From Sphingobium subterraneum (GTDB lineage: Bacteria; Pseudomonadota; Alphaproteobacteria; Sphingomonadales; Sphingomonadaceae), in assembly GCF_014199435.1 (NCBI RefSeq), contig NZ_JACIJP010000006.1, positions 1 through 64,000 of the forward strand: a DNA stretch of 64,000 bases. Reading direction: 5' to 3'. Each line of letters opens with the position of its first letter. Positions within the stretch are counted from its first letter, which is position 1. Of the stretch, positions 17,322 through 27,282 are shown in pieces. A program made the translations under genes and the position numbers. Below the pieces are notes generated by a model. It ran no database searches, was not told where the DNA came from, and saw only the letters and a program-made list of their open reading frames with translations.

Positions 17322-19655
17322 TCAGAACGACTTGGTAACACTCAGTCCGAAGGTGCGCGGCGGACCGTAAGCGGCTGTTCTCTGGAACAAAAGCAGATCC
17401 GCGTTGGTGTTGGTGCCCACGAAGTAGGTGTCATCGGTCAGGTTCTTGATATAGGCTGAAGCGTTCCAGCTACCGTCCTTCGACTCCCAGCCAAGGTACA
17501 GGTTAACCATCGTGCGCGAAGGCTGGGACCGTTCGATATTGTTGTAATGATCGAAATAGATCCTGTCGAACCACGTCACACTTGCCCGCGGCGTGACATT
17601 GCCGAAGCCCGTGTTGATCGTATAGCCAATTTCGCCGCCAATCTGATATTTCGGAGCATCCGTAATCTGATTACCGGCGAGATTTTCTTTGCCGCCCACA
17701 CAATCGGTCGGGTTGACTGTGCAATAGTTGGGATGTGACGGATCGCTATCAAGGAAATTCTTGTACTTGCCGTCCAGATAAGCTCCATTGATTTGTATCA
17801 TTAGCGCATCCGTCGGTCGCGCAGTGATTTCAGCCTCGACGCCGCGGACCCGTGCCTTGGCGGCGTTGATTGTCACAAGTTGGATACCCTGAACAATATT
17901 TTCTTGGAGATCCTTATAATCATAGTTGAACGCTGCCAGGTTGACACGCAGCTTGCGATCGAAAAGGTCTGTCTTGAGGCCGATTTCATAATTCGTCAGC
18001 TTCTCCGGACGGAAGGCGGGCTGAATTCCACCGATGTTGTAACCGCCGGCTTTGAAACCGCGCGAATAGGTCGCATAAAGATAAATCCCCTGCGCCGGTT
18101 TGAAGCTTATCGTTGCTTTGGGATCGAACGAATGCCAGCTAGTGGACTGGCTTCCCTGCCCATTGCCGATCAGGCCAAGTGCGGGATTGAAGCCCGGCTT
18201 CAAGGGGTTGAACGGCACAAATGGATCGAGCAGGTCAACCTGATGCTGTTCAAAAATTGACTTCTTCTCATTGCTGTACCGACCACCCAGATCAAGCGCG
18301 AGCTGGTCAGTAAACTGCACGTGAGCTTGGGCAAAGATCGCGTAGGCATCGGTCTTTACCCGACCGAATGAGCCGTAGAACTCATACAGCGTGTTCGGGT
18401 CCAGATTGGCAATCGCCGTAGCGACGGCAGGCGGGAAAAAAGGAGCATGAGAAAGCGCACCGGAAAAGACCACGCCCTTGAAACCCACCTCGTTATTGGC
18501 AGTGTTCTTCTCATGGAAATAATATCCGCCAACAAGGAGATTGACGGAATCTCCGAAATTTTGCGCAAGCCGAAGTTCAGTCGAAAAAGCGTCTGAGTCC
18601 TCGTTGATATATTGCTTGCTCAGTTCAGCGGCTGAGCCATCGATATTCGTGCGCTGCCGAACCTTGAAATTACGATACGAACTTAGGAGCGTGACCTTGG
18701 TGTCAGGGGACAATTCAAGATCGGCCTGACCCGATACGCCATAGGTATTGATGCGCAGGCGTGGGCCAAATCCCGCGGCATCCTGCGGTTCGGTGGGAAC
18801 AGCGGCACCCAGCACTTCCACCAGAGACGCGATGGAAGAATTGCCACGTCCGGCGGACCGATATCCACCCGAATGGTCGTTGACCCTGCTATAGTCCCCG
18901 ATCAGGGTAAAGGTAAACGCGGAACTCGGTTCGAACTTCAGCTTGCCCCGGACACTGCGCGAGTGCTCGTCATTGACGTCCTCCCCAGTGGTAATATTCT
19001 TGCCGTAACCGTTACGATCAACCGTATTGAAGGCAATACGCGCCTGCACTGTGGACGAAAGCGGGCCACCTACGGCGCCTTCCGTTCCGACCAAACCATA
19101 GTCGCCCACTGAGCCGGTGAAAAAGCCATTAAGCCTTTCGCCCGGATCGCGGGTCAAGATATTGATCGTACCGGCAATTGCGTTCCGGCCATACAGGGTG
19201 CCCTGCGGACCACGAAGCACCTCGATACGATCAACATCGTAAAACCCCAGAAAACCAGCCTGATTACGAGCCTGATATACTCCGTCGAGATACAGGGCGA
19301 CGCGTGGCTCGCCACCCGGCGCAATCGCATTATAACCGATACCGCGGATCGAGATCCTCGCGTCGGCGGCGATGCGGCTGAAGTTCAGGTTCGGAATGTT
19401 CGTCGACAAGCTTTCGACATCTGCAATATGTTTTTCACGCAGGGAATCCCCGCTGACCGCTGAAATAGCGATGGGCGTCGCCTGGACAGAAGACGAACGC
19501 CGTTCGGCCGTCACAATGATGTCAACAATGCCGCCCTGTTCCTGATCAGTAGCTGCCGCCGGCCCAGCGGCGGGGCTTGTCGTCTGCGCATACGCACCCG
19601 CAGCCAATGGCACAGCCAATACCATCGCAACAGTTGAAAGTAAAAAACCCTTCAT
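17322..19655 (-). CDS. TonB-dependent outer membrane receptor (copy 1)
   Basis: Outer-membrane ligand-gated importer, 777 residues. It has a signal peptide (MKGFLLSTVAMVLAVPLAAG, cleavage near AYAQ), a TonB-box-like segment (VDIIVTAERR), a plug domain (about 50-165, with VLRGPQGTLYGRNAIAGTIN) and a 22-strand barrel ending in an aromatic C-terminus (GLSVTKSF). No FecR-type signalling extension is present. ATG 19655 with AAGGAGAGG at 5-nt spacing is preferred over GTG 19661. In sphingomonads such receptors often import aromatic or polyphenolic compounds; its place between two catabolic operons suggests that role. Confidence 0.93.
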   Translation of the reverse strand: MKGFLLSTVAMVLAVPLAAGAYAQTTSPAAGPAAATDQEQGGIVDIIVTAERRSSSVQATPIAISAVSGDSLREKHIADVESLSTNIPNLNFSRIAADARISIRGIGYNAIAPGGEPRVALYLDGVYQARNQAGFLGFYDVDRIEVLRGPQGTLYGRNAIAGTINILTRDPGERLNGFFTGSVGDYGLVGTEGAVGGPLSSTVQARIAFNTVDRNGYGKNITTGEDVNDEHSRSVRGKLKFEPSSAFTFTLIGDYSRVNDHSGGYRSAGRGNSSIASLVEVLGAAVPTEPQDAAGFGPRLRINTYGVSGQADLELSPDTKVTLLSSYRNFKVRQRTNIDGSAAELSKQYINEDSDAFSTELRLAQNFGDSVNLLVGGYYFHEKNTANNEVGFKGVVFSGALSHAPFFPPAVATAIANLDPNTLYEFYGSFGRVKTDAYAIFAQAHVQFTDQLALDLGGRYSNEKKSIFEQHQVDLLDPFVPFNPLKPGFNPALGLIGNGQGSQSTSWHSFDPKATISFKPAQGIYLYATYSRGFKAGGYNIGGIQPAFRPEKLTNYEIGLKTDLFDRKLRVNLAAFNYDYKDLQENIVQGIQLVTINAAKARVRGVEAEITARPTDALMIQINGAYLDGKYKNFLDSDPSHPNYCTVNPTDCVGGKENLAGNQITDAPKYQIGGEIGYTINTGFGNVTPRASVTWFDRIYFDHYNNIERSQPSRTMVNLYLGWESKDGSWNASAYIKNLTDDTYFVGTNTNADLLLFQRTAAYGPPRTFGLSVTKSF

Positions 19656-20013
19656 GTACACCTCTCCTTTGATGTTTTTTATTTGAAATTATTTATATAT
19701 TTATGTTCAATAAATAGTGATTTAAATACTATTGATCAAATTTCGGACGCAATCCGATTATTTGTGCGAAATATTATTTAATCGTGGCGCTAATTTGCCA
19801 AATTTTGTAATTAAATCTACAAATGAAAACGGGATCAGATCGACAGAATCCGAAACGACGCATTCTATATCAGCACTTTTTGCAGCTTCATTTTGGTCTC
19901 GTCTTATCCCTGCGGGTAGATGAGAACTTAAAATTGGTGATACCTCGTTCAATAGTACCAGCGCAGAGCGGTAAGCGCGATCTGTGCGGAGAGTTCAGGA
20001 TGGCCGTCCACGC
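19656..20013. other. AT-rich intergenic region upstream of TonB receptor copy 1
   Basis: 358 bp with a very AT-rich stretch at about 19672-19740. It holds an interrupted palindrome AATAGT-n9-ACTATT (19713-19733) placed where the receptor promoter should be; this could be an operator. A minus-strand frame at 19758-19952 gives no recognisable protein. Confidence 0.45.
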
Positions 20014-21384
20014 CTAATACCGAAAGCTGGCACCTATGTGGTCCGTCGGCAGACGCCCATCACCGCCGCCGAAGAATTTTTGCCGCATGGTGCCTGCGGC
20101 ATAGTGCGTTTTATAGGCTCCCCGGTTTTGCAGCTCTGGCACCACAAGGTCGATAAAAGCAGTCATGCCGCCCGGCTCAACCGTTCGCACGAGGTTGAAG
20201 CCATCGAGATCCGCTTCATCAACCCAATGCATCATTTCCGTGCAGACTTCGTCGACCGAACCGACGAAATAGGCTTCACGCCCGCCTATTTTGCCAAACC
20301 CTCCCAAATCCCGCACTTTAAGCGGACGACCCGGATTATATTTGGTCATCGCCTCCATAATCGACTGGATCGCATTGCTTTCAACGTAGGTAATCGGATC
20401 GTCCGGAGCATATTTGGCCAGATCTATGCCTAGCCATTGCGAGAACATGGCCAGATTTCCCGTTTCATCGCTATATGCTGCCATCTCCTGCTCGATCTCT
20501 CGCGCTTGCTTTGTCGTCGGAGCCACGATCACTGTGGCCGCATTGAATACCTTCACGCTATCCGGTCTTCTTCCGGCCCGCACGGCTTCGTCGCGATATC
20601 CCTTCACGGTTTTCTTCGCGAAACCCATGTCACTCGTGGACATGAAGGTCGCTTCCGCATGCCTGCCGGCAAAGGCCCGCCCCCTTGAGGACGCGCCCGC
20701 CGCATAAATCAGCGGTGTGCGCTGCGGTGACGGCTCGCTCAAATGGATGCCATCGCAATGATAGTTTTCACCATGATGATGAATACTGTGCACGGCTGAC
20801 GGGTCCGCGAAAATACGCGACCCCCTGTCACGCACCGCCGCATTATCCTCCCAGCTTCCTTCCCAGAGCTTGTACATCAGCTCCATATATTCGTCTGCCA
20901 TGTCGTAACGGGCATCGTGAGCGACTTGGTTCTGCGCGCCAACTGCCCGCGCCGTGCTGGCCAGGATGCCGGTCACGACATTCCATGCGACCCTCCCCTT
21001 GGTAAGGTGATCGAGAGTGCTGAAGCGCCGAGCCAGAAGGTAGGGCTGCTCATAAGTTGTGTTACCCGTAATGCCGAAACAGAGATCACGACTGACGACC
21101 GCCATGGCGGAAATCAGCATCATAGGATCATTATTGGGCATCATCGCCGCTGACTTGAGGACAGCGGCGGCGGTTCCGCCGTACACATCATTGGCGCCCA
21201 GAATGTCGGCCAGAAACACCGCATCGATCAATCCGCGTTCGCACAGACGGGCGAGGTCCGTCCAAAATTCGATGTCGTTGTAGTTCAACCCGTTCGATTG
21301 GGGATGAGACCACAGTCCGGCCCAGGATTGCGTGGGTGATGCCATGTAAAATGCATTGATGGCGATCTGCTTACGATTGACCAC
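20014..21384 (-). CDS. LLM-class flavin monooxygenase, NtaA/SnaA/DszA-like
   Basis: Two-component FMNH2-dependent monooxygenase with a bacterial-luciferase-like TIM barrel, 456 residues, the usual length for the NtaA/SnaA/DszA family. Typical segments include the start AINAFYMASPTQSWAGLW, LLARRFSTLDHLTKGRVAWN and NVVTG, the flavin-contact region YAAGASSRGRAFAGRHAEA and a C-terminal FIDLVVPELQNRG. The start is GTG 21384 after AGGAGGGG. No flavin reductase gene is nearby, so FMNH2 must come from elsewhere. It follows an ABM monooxygenase, an MFS carrier and an MDR reductase in one direction, suggesting an oxygenative degradation operon. Confidence 0.9.
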   Translation of the reverse strand: MVNRKQIAINAFYMASPTQSWAGLWSHPQSNGLNYNDIEFWTDLARLCERGLIDAVFLADILGANDVYGGTAAAVLKSAAMMPNNDPMMLISAMAVVSRDLCFGITGNTTYEQPYLLARRFSTLDHLTKGRVAWNVVTGILASTARAVGAQNQVAHDARYDMADEYMELMYKLWEGSWEDNAAVRDRGSRIFADPSAVHSIHHHGENYHCDGIHLSEPSPQRTPLIYAAGASSRGRAFAGRHAEATFMSTSDMGFAKKTVKGYRDEAVRAGRRPDSVKVFNAATVIVAPTTKQAREIEQEMAAYSDETGNLAMFSQWLGIDLAKYAPDDPITYVESNAIQSIMEAMTKYNPGRPLKVRDLGGFGKIGGREAYFVGSVDEVCTEMMHWVDEADLDGFNLVRTVEPGGMTAFIDLVVPELQNRGAYKTHYAAGTMRQKFFGGGDGRLPTDHIGASFRY

Positions 21385-21418
21385 AGCCCCTCCTGACAGA
21401 AAATAAGTTTGTTTAATT

Positions 21419-21712
21419 TCAATATTTTACTTTTATTTCTGTATGCCGAACCTTTGGTTTTTCGGCGAGAAATTTGACTACCTTGTCCCGGATTTGCGGA
21501 TACAACGGAGTTTCCTGCATATCCCAATGATGCTGGATAGTTTCCCACGACACGTGGATAAGGAAGTTCAATGGATCTTCAATTTCATGGTGAAGCTCCA
21601 ACGCAATGAAGCCGGGAGCCTGTTCAAAAATCGCTTTCGATTCTGCGGTGCCCGCGATGAACTGTTCTGACATCCCCTCTTTGACCCGGAATTCGACTAC
21701 TTCTATAATCAC
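21419..21712 (-). CDS. Antibiotic biosynthesis monooxygenase (ABM/YgiN-like) protein
   Basis: Small dimeric alpha/beta-barrel protein of about 97 residues. The pattern EFRVKEGMSEQF, PGFIALELHHEIEDP, FLIHVSWETIQHHWDM fits the ABM fold, whose members oxidise quinols or anthrones without a cofactor or act as small accessory proteins. GTG 21712 has GGAG at 9-nt spacing; a TTG 15 bp upstream is the alternative. It lies 35 bp upstream of the flavin monooxygenase gene, so the two are probably co-translated and may act on the same (hydro)quinone chemistry. Confidence 0.85.
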   Translation of the reverse strand: MIIEVVEFRVKEGMSEQFIAGTAESKAIFEQAPGFIALELHHEIEDPLNFLIHVSWETIQHHWDMQETPLYPQIRDKVVKFLAEKPKVRHTEIKVKY

Positions 21713-21844
21713 GATATGGTTCTCCAAAATGTATGATTGAGCTGAAAACAGGTGTATGCACGGTTCGGCATCCCTATTGGAAAGTGCGGCGAACAGATGT
21801 CCTCATGGGCATCGCCGTTGCCGCGCGGCTTCACCCGGAACCGG

Positions 21845-23110
21845 TCAGTATCGATATCGGCCCAGCGTACACATGATGGCCGAACTCGCCAGGAGGGCCA
21901 CCGAAGCGATCCAAAGGGCGGGTTCATAACTTCCATAGGCTTGCCTGAGCATCGCCCCGATCAAAGGCGCGGTCCCCAGGGAAATGCTGAAAACGCCAAA
22001 TAATATGCCGTAAATGGCGCCATATTGGCGCAGCCCGAAATAGCGGCTGATCAGATACGCCATAACGTCGACTTCGACACCCGCAGCAAATCCGGCAAAA
22101 GCCGGAGCCAGCATCAGCCACGGCCCCGTGTCGGCTTTCAGCAGAAGGAGGCACGCAACCATGGGAAGGAGAAAGATAAACGCTGCCAGCAAATCCCCCC
22201 GAACCCGGTCGAGCAAATAGCCCCCTCCGATCCGGCTGATAATCTGTGCCGGACCATAGATGGACGCGATCGTAGCGGCGGCCATGGCGCTGTAGCCCTT
22301 GTCCGCCAGCACATAGGGCATGGTCAACAGGAGGAATCCGATCGTGGCGGAAACGAGAAGAATCGCCAGCAGCAATCGCCAATATAATGAACTGGCCAGC
22401 GCCTCACCCAGCGAGGCTCCCGCTTTTGAAGGCAACTGCTCGACAGAACGCCTCTCCGCCTGGCCTTCGCGGGGAAGCGTCGCATACAACAAGGGCAGCA
22501 GTACCAGCAGCCCGAAACCGCTCAACAAAAAGTAGAAATAACGCCAGTGAATTGCTTCACTGACCATCGTCGAAACGACGGGCACCAGCAGAGGAGAGAG
22601 GCCGGCGCCGGCCATCGTCAATCCCAAGGCCAGCCCTCGGCTCTTTACAAAGCGCGGTGCAATGGCGGCGGCCCACACGGCAGGACCGATAAGCTGCATT
22701 CCGACCGAAGCCACTACCCAGCTTCCCCACCAAGACTCGATGCTATGCCCCGAAAAGCCAATCGCGCACTGGCAGAGCGCAAATATCGCCGCTCCGGGAA
22801 CGGCGACCCGTCTGATGCCCACCCGGTCGACCAGACGACCCAGAAATGGTGACAGCAACAGTGCCGAAATGCTGAATATCAATGCGGCACTCATGGCCTG
22901 AACTCTGGTCCAGCCGTTCTCCGCCAATATCGCCGGCAACAGGGTGGAAAGCGAGATGAAGGACGCCGTCGAAGTTCCCGTTGCGAGGGCTGCCACGGCC
23001 ACCAAAGGCCATTGCCGCGCCCACTCCTCTTTTGCCAGTCGTTGTGGAACCGACCGCCCCAACGGGCCGTCAGCCCAAGGTTCCACGAATTCACCAGATA
23101 TTTGCGTCAT
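21845..23110 (-). CDS. MFS transporter (monocarboxylate/oxalate-like)
   Basis: 421 residues, 12 predicted membrane helices starting at WPLVAVAALATGTSTASFIS. A motif-A-like loop, GRLVDRVGIRRV, follows TM2, and TM4-TM5 read GLALGLTMAGAGLSPLLVPV, typical of the monocarboxylate-transporter-like/OFA MFS group. Start: ATG 23110 (MTQISGEFVEPW); the frame continues 14 codons upstream. Located between the MDR reductase and the ABM gene, same strand, in line with uptake of an acidic substrate for this operon. Confidence 0.87.
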   Translation of the reverse strand: MTQISGEFVEPWADGPLGRSVPQRLAKEEWARQWPLVAVAALATGTSTASFISLSTLLPAILAENGWTRVQAMSAALIFSISALLLSPFLGRLVDRVGIRRVAVPGAAIFALCQCAIGFSGHSIESWWGSWVVASVGMQLIGPAVWAAAIAPRFVKSRGLALGLTMAGAGLSPLLVPVVSTMVSEAIHWRYFYFLLSGFGLLVLLPLLYATLPREGQAERRSVEQLPSKAGASLGEALASSLYWRLLLAILLVSATIGFLLLTMPYVLADKGYSAMAAATIASIYGPAQIISRIGGGYLLDRVRGDLLAAFIFLLPMVACLLLLKADTGPWLMLAPAFAGFAAGVEVDVMAYLISRYFGLRQYGAIYGILFGVFSISLGTAPLIGAMLRQAYGSYEPALWIASVALLASSAIMCTLGRYRY

Positions 23111-23176
23111 GGACCATTTGTCTCCGGACCTGAAACTGTCGAGATCGTGCAATGTATGCAGGCGTCACGGACCCGC

Positions 23177-24196
23177 TTACTGAATTTCCAGCACGATCTT
23201 GCCGAAATGCGCGCCAGACTGAAGCGCTTCCATCGCTGTGCGCACTTCAGTCCACGGCATTACTTCACTAATGACAGGCCGGATGCGATGAAACGAAATC
23301 GCGCGACACATATCTTCGAAAGTGTTGCGGGATACGCCCAAAACGCCTTTTACATGGGCGCAGCTAGCCAGCATCGATGTCGGGTTGACGACAGATCCCA
23401 CCCCCCCGACCAGCCCGACGACAGATATATACCCGTTCATCCGGACGGCCCGAAGACTTTCCTCCAGAGTACCTTCGCCACCCATGTCCAGAATGAAATC
23501 GGGTCCCAGTCCACCTGTCAGTCGCCGTCCTGCGCCAGACCAACTCTTTTCCATCCGGTAGTTGATAAGGTGATCGGCCCCATATTCGCGCGCGCGCTCC
23601 AGCTTTTCGTCTGATGATGAGGTAATGATCGTCTGAAGGCCCGCAGCTTTGGCAAATTGTAGCGCGAACATCGAAACACCACCGGTGCCCTGTATCAGCA
23701 CGACATTGCCAGGAACCAGTTTCGGTCCATCAAATAGAGCTGCCCAGGCCGTCAATCCGGCGATAGCCAGACAGGCTGCCTCCACGTCGGTAAGACACTC
23801 CGGGGCTTTGACGAGGTTCTCCTCGCTCACAACCATATATTCGCGGCCGGTACCGGGGAAATCCTTGCCCAGCGCCTTCGCAACCGTTTCTGGTGTCGGC
23901 GGACCGGACACCCAGTTTGGTATCAGCATGGGTATCACGCGGTCTCCGACACTGACGCGTGTTACGCCCTCCCCCACGGCATCGACGATCCCGCAGCCGT
24001 CCCCGAAGGGCACAATTTCCTGCTGCGCCAGTGCTCCATTGACGTGCCTTCCGCTCGCAATCAGTAGATCACGATAATTTATTGCCACGGCCTTCATGCG
24101 CAGGCGCACTTCACCCGGCCCCGGCACAGGTTGCGGTACATCGATGAAACGGATGTTCTCAATGCCCCAGGGCGCTGAAATCATGAGAGAGCGCAT
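23177..24196 (-). CDS. Zinc-independent MDR oxidoreductase (quinone-oxidoreductase-like)
   Basis: Medium-chain dehydrogenase/reductase of 339 residues. N-terminal GroES-like domain (PVPGPGEVRLRMKAVAINYRD), catalytic part lacking the zinc-binding Cys/His set, then a Rossmann domain with LIQGTGGVSMFALQFAKAAG at about 162-181. The structure fits NADPH-dependent alkene or quinone reduction. ATG 24196 has GAAAGGAAG at good spacing and is preferred over ATG 24211. First gene of a leftward run with MFS, ABM and flavin monooxygenase genes. Confidence 0.88.
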   Translation of the reverse strand: MRSLMISAPWGIENIRFIDVPQPVPGPGEVRLRMKAVAINYRDLLIASGRHVNGALAQQEIVPFGDGCGIVDAVGEGVTRVSVGDRVIPMLIPNWVSGPPTPETVAKALGKDFPGTGREYMVVSEENLVKAPECLTDVEAACLAIAGLTAWAALFDGPKLVPGNVVLIQGTGGVSMFALQFAKAAGLQTIITSSSDEKLERAREYGADHLINYRMEKSWSGAGRRLTGGLGPDFILDMGGEGTLEESLRAVRMNGYISVVGLVGGVGSVVNPTSMLASCAHVKGVLGVSRNTFEDMCRAISFHRIRPVISEVMPWTEVRTAMEALQSGAHFGKIVLEIQ

Positions 24197-24694
24197 CGGG
24201 CTTCCTTTCATCCTGTCACTAATTTCTTTGTTCTCTCCCTGACAGATACTGCCGAAGGCGTTTTTGGAAGCGATGACGAAAACATATCACCAATACCCCA
24301 ATCTTATCTCTCCCCGACCGGTCCCTGATGCATTGGTGATCTCGGTAAAGTATCAACCGTTCATTTCCCGCATCCTGCCGTACTTCTGCACCTTTGCTAG
24401 CGAGACAATAGAACGTCGAGGAAGCGGAGAGAGGCATTTTCATGAAGTCGGAAAAGCATTGCCCTTGGGGGTGGCCTCCCAACTGGCGATCGGTCGCACC
24501 CGAACCATCGCCGCAGATTCGTTTCGCCATTGCCTACCCACACCAATGACAAGGTCCCAACCGGTTTCACAAGCGGGCGCGAAGACCGACAACATCATGA
24601 TGAACAAGATATTGGTCCGGGGCCGGAAATAGCCTTGGGACGATAGCCGCCACCAGCGATATCGCGCGCCCGAAATGCACAGGAGAGCTTCAGA
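24197..24694. other. Divergent intergenic region without a recognised gene
   Basis: About 500 bp between the MDR gene and the flavin hydroxylase. Open frames exist on both strands, but their translations show no recognisable domain or membrane segment. It probably contains the divergent promoters of the two catabolic units; no clear operator was seen. Confidence 0.4.
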
Positions 24695-26329
24695 GTGACA
24701 ATCAAAATAAAGGAAAATGCGCTGCCTGTGATCATTGTGGGCGCAGGACCAGCCGGCTTGGCTCTCGCTATAGAGTTGGGCAGCCGCTCCATACCCTGTT
24801 TGGTGATTGAAAAGAATGACCGCACCGGCGTAGCCCCCAGAGCCAAATTGACCAATGTACGAACGCGCGAGCATCTGCGGCGTTGGGGAATTGCCCAGCG
24901 CCTTGCCGACGCAGCGCCGCTCGGGGTGGAATATCCGTCGAACATAGTATTTGTTACGCGGTTGGGAGGGCGCTCCATCACGCGGTTCGAAAACGCCTTC
25001 TTCTGCGGTCCGGGGCAAGACCAGCGATATTCCGAACATGCTCAATGGATACCGCAATACAAGCTGGAGGCGGAACTGCTCGCGCATGTCTCGACCTTCC
25101 CCTGCGTGGATGTCGCCTTGGCTCACGAACTTATCGGCTATGATCAGGACGAAGAACAAGTCCGCGTCCATATCCGCGATGTCACCAGCGGTGAGGTACA
25201 GACAGTATCGGCCGCCTATCTGGTAGGCGCGGATGGAGCGAGGAGCACCGTGCGCGAATTGGCAGGGATAGAGATGCAGGGGGCGTACGGCCTTTCACAC
25301 AACTACAATACTATCTTCGAAGCGCCAGGCATTGCAGAGGCCCATGGGCACGGACCCGGAATTCATTATTGGCAGCTCAATGGAGAATTACCGAGTACCA
25401 TCGGGCCGATGGATGTTGGCGACCGCTGGTACTTCATCCCTATGGGCCTACCCAAGGGCGAACGATTTTCCGACGAGGAAATGCCGGATATCCTGCGACG
25501 CGCGACCGGTCTCGATCTTCCCTTCCGGGTTCTGAGTTCTGACTATTGGGTCGCGAGCAGGCTATTGGCCGATCGGTATTCGGACGGCAGGGTGTTCCTG
25601 ATCGGGGACGCCTGCCATCTTCATCCGCCATTTGGCGGACATGGCATGAACATGGGGGTTGGCGACTCCGTCGACCTCGGCTGGAAAATGGCGGCGGTGC
25701 TGCAGGGATGGGGCGGCCCTACCCTGCTCGACAGCTACGAGGCGGAACGAAGGCCCGTCCATGAAACCTTCCTTGAGGAAACGGCAATCAACCACGCCAC
25801 TGCCGCCAACAAGCTGTTCCGGGAGGGCGTTGAGGACTCTACCGAGGAAGGAGACAGAGTACGCAGGGAAGTGGCGGAATTTATTCAGGAAACAAAAAAG
25901 AGAGAATTTTACAGTCTCAACATCGTGCTCGGATACAGCTATTTTGGTTCGCCAATTATCGAACGGAACGAGACGGACCCGGAGATCTGGAAGCCCGGTC
26001 CGGACTATATTCCGTCCGCCTCTGCTGGCAGTCTGGCACCTCATCGCTGGCTTAGCGATGACAGTTCGCTCTATGACAAGTTCGGAACTGGGTACACTAT
26101 GCTTGTGCTCGATGCGCAAAGCCGTGGCGATGCAGAAAATCTGCGGGAACAGGCCGCTAAGCTCGCCATTCCGTTTGACATAGTGTCGCTCTTCGATCCC
26201 ACGGTGCGAGAACTTTATGAAGCGCCGCTGGTGCTCGTGAGGCCAGATCAACACATCGCATGGCGTGGCATAGTGCCGCCGGCCAATCTCCTGATGGTGG
26301 TTACCGGGCATATTCAATCCACAAACTGA
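24695..26329 (+). CDS. FAD-dependent aromatic hydroxylase with thioredoxin-like C-terminus
   Basis: Class A flavin monooxygenase of 544 residues. FAD motif VIIVGAGPAGLALAIELGSR, DG motif YLVGADGARSTVRE, GD motif VFLIGDACHLHPPFGGHGMN and a full C-terminal domain with SLYDKFGTGY and LVLVRPDQHIAWRG, as in TfdB/PheA/MhpA enzymes. The start is GTG 24695 behind GGAGAG. It is convergent with a LysR regulator (5 bp between the stops) and divergent from the MDR operon. It is the intact relative of the remnant at 6743-7066. It hydroxylates an unknown phenolic substrate. Confidence 0.93.
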   Translation: MTIKIKENALPVIIVGAGPAGLALAIELGSRSIPCLVIEKNDRTGVAPRAKLTNVRTREHLRRWGIAQRLADAAPLGVEYPSNIVFVTRLGGRSITRFENAFFCGPGQDQRYSEHAQWIPQYKLEAELLAHVSTFPCVDVALAHELIGYDQDEEQVRVHIRDVTSGEVQTVSAAYLVGADGARSTVRELAGIEMQGAYGLSHNYNTIFEAPGIAEAHGHGPGIHYWQLNGELPSTIGPMDVGDRWYFIPMGLPKGERFSDEEMPDILRRATGLDLPFRVLSSDYWVASRLLADRYSDGRVFLIGDACHLHPPFGGHGMNMGVGDSVDLGWKMAAVLQGWGGPTLLDSYEAERRPVHETFLEETAINHATAANKLFREGVEDSTEEGDRVRREVAEFIQETKKREFYSLNIVLGYSYFGSPIIERNETDPEIWKPGPDYIPSASAGSLAPHRWLSDDSSLYDKFGTGYTMLVLDAQSRGDAENLREQAAKLAIPFDIVSLFDPTVRELYEAPLVLVRPDQHIAWRGIVPPANLLMVVTGHIQSTN

Positions 26330-26334
26330 TCGCA

Positions 26335-27282
26335 TCAACGATCGGACTGGGTGTCAAACACGCTTTGGCCGCTTCCCTCTTCGAGAATGAAGTTGTGGGC
26401 AGCCTTGCGAATGAGGTCACACAGATGTTCTGCCGCAGGTGTAAGCTGGAGGCCGTGCCGCTTCACATTGCAGATGGGTGCGGAGTAAAAAGGCTCGATA
26501 TTATCGAACTTCTGTATCAGTTTGGACAAGGACGAAAAGCGGAAGGTATGCACCGGGAGCATCGTGAGCAAGTCCGTGCTCGCCACGGCCAAAATCGTTA
26601 TAAGGGGTGACCCTGAGTGGACCAGGAACTTGGGTTGCGGCAGACCGGCATCCTCGAAAATTGGTGTGAAGTCGGTTTCCGTGGTCCGCTTCGAAAGCGC
26701 TGGTCGCACCCATCCGCAATCTTTGAGTTCGGCGAGATTTTTCGCTTCCCGGAGAGGATGACCGGTTCGCCCAACCACCGTTCGGCTTGTGTCAAAAAGT
26801 TGCTCGACAGAAAATCGGGGGTGCGAAACAGATAATTCAAGCGGGCCGACCCAGAAATCGATCACCCCATTTTCGAGCTGGGCTTCCACTGTCTGGAACA
26901 GGCCTTCGGAAATCCTCAATACCACTTGAGGGTACCGCTTGCTGAAAGCCGTCAAAATTCGCGGCATGACTGTCATGCATATCACCGGGGAAAATACGAC
27001 GGATATCTCGCCGACCAACTCTTCCTTGCTCTGTGCTATTTCGTCGCGGGCACGTTGCAGGTCGGCCTGAAAGGCCTCTACCCGCCGTACGAACATCATC
27101 CCTTTTTCCGTCAAGGTGACACCTTTGGCGTGACGATCAAACAACGCTACGCCCAGTTCTCGCTCCAGTTCCTGAATGCTGCGGGTGATCACTGGCTGAG
27201 CCAATCCGAGATGACGGGCTGCCGACCGGAGGCTGCCGGTTTCCGCTACTGCCAAAAGATCGCGAAAATGATGGAGCTTCAT
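26335..27282 (-). CDS. LysR family transcriptional regulator (GbpR/CbbR-like)
   Basis: 315-residue regulator. N-terminal winged helix (about 1-60) with FRDLLAVAETGSLRSAARHL and LAQPVITRSIQELERELG, followed by a periplasmic-binding-protein-like effector domain (about 90-300). ATG 27282 (MKLHHFRDLLAV) is the conventional start, though the frame opens 8 codons earlier. It is divergent from the luciferase-like operon beginning at 27658 and convergent with the flavin hydroxylase, so it is the best candidate regulator of the large 27.7-37.3 kb operon. Confidence 0.93.
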   Translation of the reverse strand: MKLHHFRDLLAVAETGSLRSAARHLGLAQPVITRSIQELERELGVALFDRHAKGVTLTEKGMMFVRRVEAFQADLQRARDEIAQSKEELVGEISVVFSPVICMTVMPRILTAFSKRYPQVVLRISEGLFQTVEAQLENGVIDFWVGPLELSVSHPRFSVEQLFDTSRTVVGRTGHPLREAKNLAELKDCGWVRPALSKRTTETDFTPIFEDAGLPQPKFLVHSGSPLITILAVASTDLLTMLPVHTFRFSSLSKLIQKFDNIEPFYSAPICNVKRHGLQLTPAAEHLCDLIRKAAHNFILEEGSGQSVFDTQSDR

